A stretch of 64,000 nucleotides of DNA, taken from positions 34,761,501 through 34,825,500 of the forward strand of contig NC_092341.1 of assembly GCF_046630445.1 (NCBI RefSeq), given 5' to 3'. Below are positions 57,153 to 64,000 of this stretch, piece after piece (position 1 is the stretch's first letter; every line of letters starts with the position of its first letter). A model generated the notes under the pieces. It saw nothing but the letters and a program-made list of their open reading frames with translations, ran no database searches and was not told the origin of the DNA. The DNA is from Rutidosis leptorrhynchoides. Lineage: Eukaryota > Streptophyta > Magnoliopsida > Asterales > Asteraceae. Made by a program: the position numbers and the translations under genes.

Positions 57153-57185
57153 CTAGTGAAATGACACGTGATATTACGGGTTTGT
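57153..57185 (-). mobile_element. Helitron 3' terminus, same family as 53974-54594
   Basis: Minus strand CCCGTAATATCACGTGTCAT, then TTCACTAG, near-identical to the end of the Helitron at 54594, with one stem mismatch. The matching 5' end to the right was not identified. Confidence 0.6.
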
Positions 57186-57782
57186 TTAAACAAAACTGTT
57201 CAATGTAATGTAAATGTTAAAATCATTTAGTTTAATGACCCGTGGAACCACGAATTCCAACTAAGATACTTGTCGTTGTTTTTACAAACATATTGTTTTA
57301 CTTAACTTGGTCAGAATAAATGAATTACAACACCAATCGGATGCTAGTCCGTATATAACTCGAAAACAATATCCAATATTGTTTGTAACTTTGAAAATCG
57401 AAGTAAAACTTACTACAGTACCTTTTTTTTTTTTTTACAAAAACAAATACTTAGTATATCTTATTTTTATCGAACCAAAAAAAAAATGCTAAAACTTGAC
57501 CTTTAGTTTCTGCTCATCTTTTATTCTCACACACCAAGAAAATCTTAAGAGTTTATTTATTTATATCTAATATATATACACTCCGTATAATATATTACAT
57601 ATCTTTAATTAGAAAAGAATTAAAGATGAATTAGAGTAAAAACATAATCTTAATATTGACCAAAATAATTTAACAGAAAAATCATGTTTTAAAAATATTA
57701 TTTGTTTTTATGTTGTTTTTTTCTAATTTTTAATTAAGTAATTAATATATAAAATAATAATGACATCATTATTTAAGTTATT

Positions 57783-58016
57783 AAATAATTAGTTACTATA
57801 AGTACAATTTTTTTAATAATAAAATACTTAAGATTAATGACATCATCTAAGTAACCTAGATTTTTTTTCATTTTATTTTTGATTTTTTCTTAACAAAGAA
57901 AAATAATTAGTTACTAAAAGTTCAATTTTTTTAGTAATAAAATATTTAAGATTAATGAAATCATCTAAGTAACCTAGATTTTTTTCATTTTATTTTTGAT
58001 TTTTTCTTAACAAAGG
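57783..58016. repeat. 118-bp tandem duplication
   Basis: 57783-57900 and 57901-58016 are near-identical (AAATAATTAGTTACTA ... TTTTTTCTTAACAAAG). AT-rich and non-coding. Confidence 0.85.
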
Positions 58017-58994
58017 AATTAAACATTATCATTATAGGATTTTAATATAAACTATAGATTCAACGAAAAAGAAAATAAAGATAAAAATAATAAACCTACA
58101 CCTCACAATCAATTACTCCATCGCCACTACAAATCTTTCTAATCACAACGATCACCACCATCACCACCAATTGTGGTCTTTATATACCGTATATATACTT
58201 TATCTCAATATTCTTCAAACAAACTTTCCAATCACTTACCTCTCGCCATTTGGTTTCGGAACAAAAGAACAAACACATTTTCTTTGTGTGTAGAGCATAA
58301 AACATAATTTCTGGATTTGATTCGTGGTTGCCAATATGTGATTGTCGATTGGTTTCATTTCTGGATCGTGGTCATCGGTGGTTGATCGTGGTGGTTGCCG
58401 AGAAGACTTGAAGTCGTGATTGTTGATTCGTGGTTTCCGATTTGTGATTGTCGATTGGTTTCGTTTGTGGATCATGGTTATCGGTTGTTGATTCGAGTGT
58501 ATTGTTTTAGTCGTGTGTTTCGAGTGTATTGAAGTCGTGAGTTTTAGAATCGTGATGGTGTAGGTTGCCAATTAATCGTGTATTGTTTTAGTCGTCTCGT
58601 GTTACATTGTAGAATGATAGTCGGAGGTCGTGTTATGGAGGTCGTGTTATGTATTCGAGTTATGTAATCCCTAGCATCTTGCTAGTTTTATAATTTTAAT
58701 AATATAATTATTGCCTTTCGAAAAAAAAGAGCATAAAACATAAAAAAAAAACTTAATTACCAATTTCCTCAAAATTAAACCGTAAATCATGAAAACCAAA
58801 TCAAACCAAACTAAACCGGACCTTTTACTAAAGTTTATATTTGTTACAGATTACACTTTAGTTAAGTTAAAAACCATACCGTAGTAGTGGATATAGATAT
58901 AGATATAGATATAATAATATCACACAAATAACTTTGATACAAAAGAAATACAAACACTCGTGGATAATAAATATGGAGTAGATAATTAATTAAT
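58017..58994. other. Non-coding region with degenerate GATTGTTGATTCG repeats
   Basis: 58300-58680 repeats words such as GTGATTGTCGATTGGTTTC and CGTGTTATGG. A 111-codon minus frame here is low-complexity and not supported. ATAGAT repeats occur at 58887-58912. Otherwise likely the 3' flank of the secreted-protein gene. Confidence 0.45.
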
Positions 58995-60736
58995 TTATTT
59001 AGGGGTACAATCAGGATTAACAGTTTCATCAATCTCACAAGTAGCACCTAGTGGATAACTGGAACCGGTGGTGCATGTTGTTTGATCCGAGTCATCAAAC
59101 GTGCCATTTACATTTTGGATGATGCAAATAGCAACAGAATCCGGCGACAAGCTATATTCTTGAGTGCAATTTGGATTTAAACGATGTTGTAATTTGTTGC
59201 ATTTATTCGCGATTTTAATATACCATTTGTTGGCTATTCGTACCACACGAAAACCTTTTCTACCATTTGGTCCAAAATATTTTCCTGCTAATTTCTCTCC
59301 CTGTTTCATTAATGCTTCTTGGAGGCCAATATTTTTCGGTAAATAAACTGGAGTGTCAAATTGATTAGCTTCGGGATTAAGGCTTGGGAATACTTGATTA
59401 GCAGGTGTACGATCATAAAGGGGGGTTACATGTAGATCACCAGGTGCTTTAACCTTCTTTGGACCATGATGGAAAATTTTAGTAAGAAACCTAAAAATAT
59501 TCAAGCTGCATGCATACATGCACAAACATTCAAACTTTTGAGATACTTTCATAAATGAAATAATAAAAAAAAAAAAAAGATAGTAATGCACGTACTCACT
59601 CGGTTTCACTATAACTGTCCATTATTAACTTTTTAAAAATTTTCTTTGTCAATTTTTTATATACATAATTTTATTTGTGTTATATAATATTGATATGATG
59701 AAAACTATACTAATAGATACACATTTAAAGTTCAATTTATTCATATAAATGTTATCAAAATAACATAAATAAATGACAAATAAAGAGTTTAAAAAATCAA
59801 TAGTAGACGACGTAGAGAGTACCATATAACAAATTCCAAGAAAAGAGGAAACGGAAGTTATAAAAAGAATTCGATCTAAGGACAGTAATTTCAATGTAAA
59901 GATGATGTCTCTAATTACCCAAATGAAAATGTGTTTTAATTAGTTGTATGTATATTTTCTTTGTCCCATAATATATATTTTATTTTAGCTTTTGTGATTA
60001 TTTTCTTTTTAAGTTTAAATTTTTTGTTTGTATCACTTGATGAAAATTATAACAATGAAAATACTTTAAAAGTTCAATTTATTTATATAATTTTCATCAA
60101 ATATCATGTAACACAAATAAAAATATATATAATCAAAGTTGAAAAGTATGACTTCAAAGTGAAAATCAAACACCTATTATGGGACGGAAGTAAATATGAG
60201 CATGACTTCATTTAACTAAGGGTGCGCTTAGTTGAAAAGGAGGAATGGGAATAGGATTGGAAATGGAATGGCAATGGGATTATAATGAACATTCCCAACA
60301 TTATCATTTCATTGTTTTTGCTTGATTGCTACTTTATAATAAAAACTAATATCAATCAATGGTAATGTGAATAGATAACGAAAATAATATACTTATTATT
60401 ATTAATGCTTGATTTAATAAGTTGTCATGGAATTTAAATTTTATGTCACCATAAATTAATTAAAATGATGTGAGACATAAAAATTGAAGCAATTGATCGA
60501 TCATCGGAGTAACGATTTTTATTTTCATTTTTTTCTAGTATACAAGTCTTTCATTTGATAATTCCTGTCAAAAAAAATGAAAATGCCTATAATAAAAAAA
60601 GATAAGTGATAAGTGACTGCAACCTTCAGATTCCATGATAACTAAAAAGAAGGGGCTCTCAGGGTGATATTAATTAAATCTGTTATGCTGCATGTTAAAC
60701 CTCAATCTCATAACTTGAGATCCTACATACATGTTG

Positions 60737-60775
<39 letters not shown>

Positions 60776-62298
60776 TTGGGTCAAAATAACGATCACTATT
60801 AAAATTAGAATACCTTCATCAATAAATGAAGGATTCTATAAACTGATACAACATTTCGATGACCGTTAAGGCTCGAAAAAAGTAAACAATCTCGAAAGAC
60901 CTAAGATCTAACTAACTCAAACCGAGCCAAAACGACAACGGTTATACAACGAGCAAGCACAACCAAACTAAAAAAAAAAAACAACCACAGCCAGACAGAC
61001 AAACGACGTGAATACCCTAAAACACAACTCGATAAGTGAACCTCAACAAACTAATAACGCAATAGATCAAAGGAAAAAAAAAAAAACGAATACAACTAAG
61101 AAGGGCCTTTACCATCCCTTTTATCTGGACGTGACGTTATTCTTTCGGTCTTATCAATATGAACCCCTTTACCGCTTCGAGATGGAAATTTGTAGGTAAT
61201 AATCTTTAAAAGAGTAATTTAATATATTACAATCTAGATAATCAATTACCATTCCAGTTATATATGTTGTACTTTAGTTGATCAGTACATATTACAATCT
61301 AGATAATCTTATTTTGTGTTCTTCATTATTGCTTTTAATTTTTTTTTATTCTTTTGTTTGGACAACAAATGGATGATACAGAAGTAACTCTTTACTAGTT
61401 AGTTGTCGTTAAGTACATAACTGTTTAAAGTTTAAGTCTGAGATGAACAAATTTATAGAGTAATATATTTTCTGTATGGTCAATCTTAGTGGCATATAAA
61501 CTTGGTTGTCAAAAGTTCGATCCAAGTTACAAGCCATTGTATATATGGTACGTAACTGTTTAACCAAAATCTACCTTTATTAAGATAAACTTACTGTTAA
61601 AAGTTAATGTATTTTTAGTTTATTCTAGAAATAATTAGTGGCATTAGATAACTAATAATAGATATTTATGATGTAATTACTAGAAGTGACTAGAATCATT
61701 AGCTATCTATAAGAAGCTAGAAGCTTCATAACCGATATATTGGAGTGTATAAATAGCCATGATGCCTTGCTAATTGATATGTACTAGTACACAACAAGTT
61801 CAATTAAAAAAAAAAAAAACTATTTTCTTTCTAAATCAACAAGTCACGTACTCTCAATTTTATTAACATCCCCTTCACTATAACATTTAAATTTATTCAT
61901 TCATCACTATCTAATTAATCTAAATTTTCAATAATTCTAACACTTACATATTATAGAATTAGTCCATGAAATATATACAAGTTATTCATAACAAGACTTA
62001 GAACTCTAACCACAATCTATCTGTAAATTAGTATCTGTTTTATACAAATACAATTTAGTATCTTTTTCAATTTACAAAATACAGAGTACTATACGAATTA
62101 ATCTGGAACCCTATTCAATTACATACTTTTTCATATTAGAACAATCAAATGATCAAATGATAAACTTGGACGTATTAACTGTTAAGAGTGTAAGACTAAA
62201 AAAGAGTAGTGAATAGAAGTTACCTACCCATATGAAGGAGAAACGAGGAGCATTAGCAACAGAAAGAATGTTGTTGATCTGATGGTCAAAAACGCCAT
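58995..62298 (-). CDS. Small secreted protein, two predicted exons
   Basis: Exon 1 (62228-62298) encodes a clear signal peptide, MAFLTIRSTTFFLLLMLLVS, followed by PSY and two bases of a Gly codon. Its donor is GTAGGTAAC. Exon 2 (58995-59490) follows acceptor TATTTTTAG, completes that Gly codon and stays open for 164 residues to TAA. The total is about 188 residues. The mature part begins FLTKIFHHGPKKVKAPGDLH and has six Cys in its last ~80 residues (KCNKL, NCTQE, ICIIQ, TCTTG, TCEID, DCTPK). I do not recognise the family. The splice pairing is inferred from matching phase and motifs, not transcript data; further exons in the 2737-bp intron cannot be excluded. The intron holds a Stowaway MITE, a poly(T) retroposon end and a solo LTR. 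Confidence 0.55.
59955..60193. mobile_element. Stowaway-type MITE (Tc1/mariner)
   Basis: About 240 bp with inverted ends TTTTCTTTGTCCCATAATA (left) and, reversed from the right, TTACTTCCGTCCCATAATA. These match the Stowaway CTCCGTCCCATAATA terminus. TA flanks both ends. A degenerate relative lies at about 59690-59790. Inside the predicted intron. Confidence 0.68.
60737..61200 (-). repeat. Poly(T) tract and adjoining possible retroposon end
   Basis: 38 T (60737-60774), then GTTGGGTCAAAATAACGATC and 400 bp of non-coding sequence. On the minus strand this looks like a retroposon 3' end with poly(A) tail. No reverse transcriptase motif is seen. Confidence 0.4.
61201..61589. other. Intronic AT-rich sequence
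   Basis: No gene. A 20-bp word ATATTACAATCTAGATAATC occurs at about 61223 and again near 61288. Confidence 0.5.
61595..61942 (+). mobile_element. Solo LTR, 348 bp
   Basis: TGTTAAAAGTTAATG to ATTCTAACA with exact TSD CTTAC (61590-61594 and 61943-61947). Has a TATA box TATAAATAG at 61748-61756, with repeated CTAGAAGC words upstream. No primer site or coding region adjoins it, so the internal part was lost by LTR-LTR recombination. Parent family unknown. Confidence 0.88.
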
Positions 62299-62929
62299 AT
62301 AATCAATTTGTGTGAAGTTAATGTGTGTCGATTGCTGGCTTTATAATCGATAAAGAATTCAATAGAAAGGGAACTTAAAAACTAATGTTAATTAACAAAT
62401 GAAAAAAAAGGCATTTTCCAAACGTAGGTGGTCATGACTTTTCGCGAGTTGACTAAGAAATGTTTGTTATAATCTAATCTAATAAAATAATATATTTTGA
62501 GATTTGAAAACTATAAAGTTAAGCGGTCACTTATCAAAATCAGCTGTCACATTTAATTTTCTTTATCAAAGAGTGAATATGTTGTTTTAATGAGACAAAT
62601 GGACTCAATCAATGTTGAATGGTTCAGCGTTCACTACTCAACCATTTTATTAAAAAGTAAACAAACGCGGTCAATTGTTTTGTACTAATAGTTAAGGTTC
62701 GTCAAGTTCAATGTTCGATTAATTATGTTATTATAGCCTGAATATTGCCTTTCGGAGGAGGATAGGAGTAGCTTGGATTCTAACATTACAGAAAACGAAA
62801 TTAGATATGTTGTTTGGGTGTGGTGTAATGACGAGGCTCCAAACCCGGATAACTAAAATATTTAAATTTAGTTCACATTTAATTTTATAGTATTAGCGAC
62901 TAATAAATAAATAGATAAATAAATATGTA
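62299..62929. other. Upstream region of the secreted-protein gene
   Basis: Contains its likely promoter on the minus strand (a TTTATAAAG-type TATA is possible near 62340). Otherwise AT-rich with no gene. Confidence 0.4.
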
Positions 62930-63605
62930 GAAGGTGTTGGCTCCAAAAAACAATTGGAGATCTTGGTCGTTTGGCGAGTTCTAAAAAAACACTTGTTGGT
63001 TCAGATCAAACTTAACAAAAGGGGCATCGACCTACATACTGTCCGCTGTCCCCTATGTGATGACGATATAGAATTGGTGGAGCATTCCTTAATATTTTGT
63101 ATGTATGCGATGGATATTTGGAATCGGGTTTTTTCATGGTGGGGTCTCGGAACTTTACCAACTTAAGTCTCAACGAAATCTTAAGAGGAAACATCTCGGT
63201 CTCCACGACACAGCTCGGGAAAAAAGTTTGGCAAGCGGTCGAGTGAGTTTGTGAATACTTCATATGGACAAACCAAAACAACTTGGTCTTTCGCGGTAAA
63301 GTATGGAATGACCCGGTTACTCTTAATAAAATTCAAATCAAATTATTCGAGTGAATTTCTAATAGACATAAAGGGTAGACGTCGATCGATTGACTTACAT
63401 GGTTCAGTAGTCATAACACCTATATCAACATCATTTAACTCGAGTTTGTAATTCTTATGTGTGTCTGCCAACTCGCAAACTCACATATGTATGTATAGTT
63501 AGCTCGTGTTGTAATTGTTTTGTGTAATTCTTTCGTGTTAGTTGAGCTTTTGGTCGCCCATTGGATATGTTGTAATTTTGGTATGTCAATATATTTTCCT
63601 AGCAT
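62930..63605 (+). pseudogene. LINE fragment, zf-RVT domain and 3' end
   Basis: 5'-truncated non-LTR element. The frame 62954-63166 reads EILVVWRVLKKHLLVQIKLN, then KRGIDLHTVRCPLCDDDIEL and VEHSLIFC, the zinc-binding RT-associated domain (zf-RVT) at the C-terminus of plant L1-type ORF2. After a stop at 63164, homologous pieces continue with further defects (KKVWQAVE, YFIWTNQNNLVFRGKVWND). A 3' untranslated region runs to an AAT-repeat tail. The reverse transcriptase and endonuclease are missing. Confidence 0.8.
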
Positions 63606-63610
63606 TTCAA

Positions 63611-63688
<78 letters not shown>

Positions 63689-63690
63689 TA
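63611..63690. repeat. (AAT)n tract at LINE 3' end
   Basis: About 26 AAT units, perhaps grown from the LINE tail. Confidence 0.93.
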
Positions 63691-64000
63691 AATAAATAAA
63701 TAATAAACTTAAACTTTCTTTTTGTTTACACCCACCACCACAAGTACACCTCTTATTTTATTTTATTCTGAACTCAGATTCATGAAATTTTTTTTTTTTT
63801 TTTTTTTTTTTACTTTTTGTTCACCACTGGCCACTTGCTTTTCAATTCTTTAACAGAACTGGAAGTCCCATTCTAATCGATTGCTGTGTTTATACAGTGT
63901 GATCTTTCAAGGTAAAATATAATACGAAACTAAAACGAGTAATTAAAACTCTAACAAATTACTCAAATAAAATAATCAGATTATAAACATCTATAATACA
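63691..64000. other. Non-coding end of window
   Basis: Contains a T run at 63788-63810. No gene can be supported. Confidence 0.5.

Noticed and set aside
58236-58571. 111-codon minus-strand frame rich in Thr, Asn and His
   Set aside because: Low-complexity translation of degenerate GATTGTTGATTCG-type repeats; no domain.
60220-60480. GGGTGCGCTTAGTTG, resembling a hAT or Harbinger MITE start
   Set aside because: No matching inverted end or TSD was found downstream.

Overview
The window is nuclear DNA of a flowering plant, most likely a eudicot and probably Asteraceae. The evidence is a low-GC background, plant LTR-retrotransposon lineages with tRNA-iMet-type primer sites, MULE, hAT, PIF/Harbinger, Helitron, Stowaway, SINE, LINE and Cassandra elements, and a plant F-box/FBD gene. 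The family-level assignment is an inference from general resemblance, not from a search. Almost everything here is transposon sequence; I support one plausible host gene and one clearly dead host gene.

Left part (1-12.2 kb): the LTR end and 3' leader of a minus-strand gypsy element (1-2.5 kb), with an array of four hairpin-forming repeats; a broken PIF/Harbinger transposase gene (2.8-4.1 kb); three head-to-tail copies of a Helitron-like sequence (4.7-6.45 kb); and a complete copia element with target-site duplication (TSD) CAACA but a damaged gag-pol (copia 1, 6624-12169).

Middle part (12.2-30 kb): an F-box/FBD pseudogene on the minus strand. Its second exon is split by a copia element (copia 3, TSD GTTTT). 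That copia is itself split by an 11-kb chromodomain-type gypsy element (gypsy B). The two halves of the gene now lie 15.4 kb apart, yet the reading frame and a 77-nt intron can still be followed across the gap.

30-45.4 kb: a 911-bp inverted-repeat element built on a minisatellite; then an old, pol-deleted copia-like element (copia D) carrying three insertions: a hAT MITE (8-bp TSD), a rearranged gypsy (gypsy C) with a 2258-bp direct repeat, and a Mutator-like element (9-bp TSD). Its right LTR contains a Cassandra solo LTR with a 5S rRNA-like segment (TSD AGTAA).

45.4-58 kb: Helitron-like copies and termini, a Mutator-like element (TSD TATAGTATA), and a very young copia element (copia 2, 48146-53967, TSD CTACC). 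Its LTRs are almost identical and gag and pol are open, but the reverse transcriptase catalytic motif reads YVDV instead of YVDD. MITEs, inverted repeats and simple repeats follow.

58-64 kb: a candidate two-exon gene for a small secreted protein on the minus strand. Its predicted 2.7-kb intron contains a Stowaway MITE and a solo LTR (TSD CTTAC). A 5'-truncated LINE with an AAT-repeat tail ends the window.

The genes do not form a pathway. The value of the region is its insertion history, which can be ordered from TSDs and nesting. All identities and mutation counts given here are by eye.
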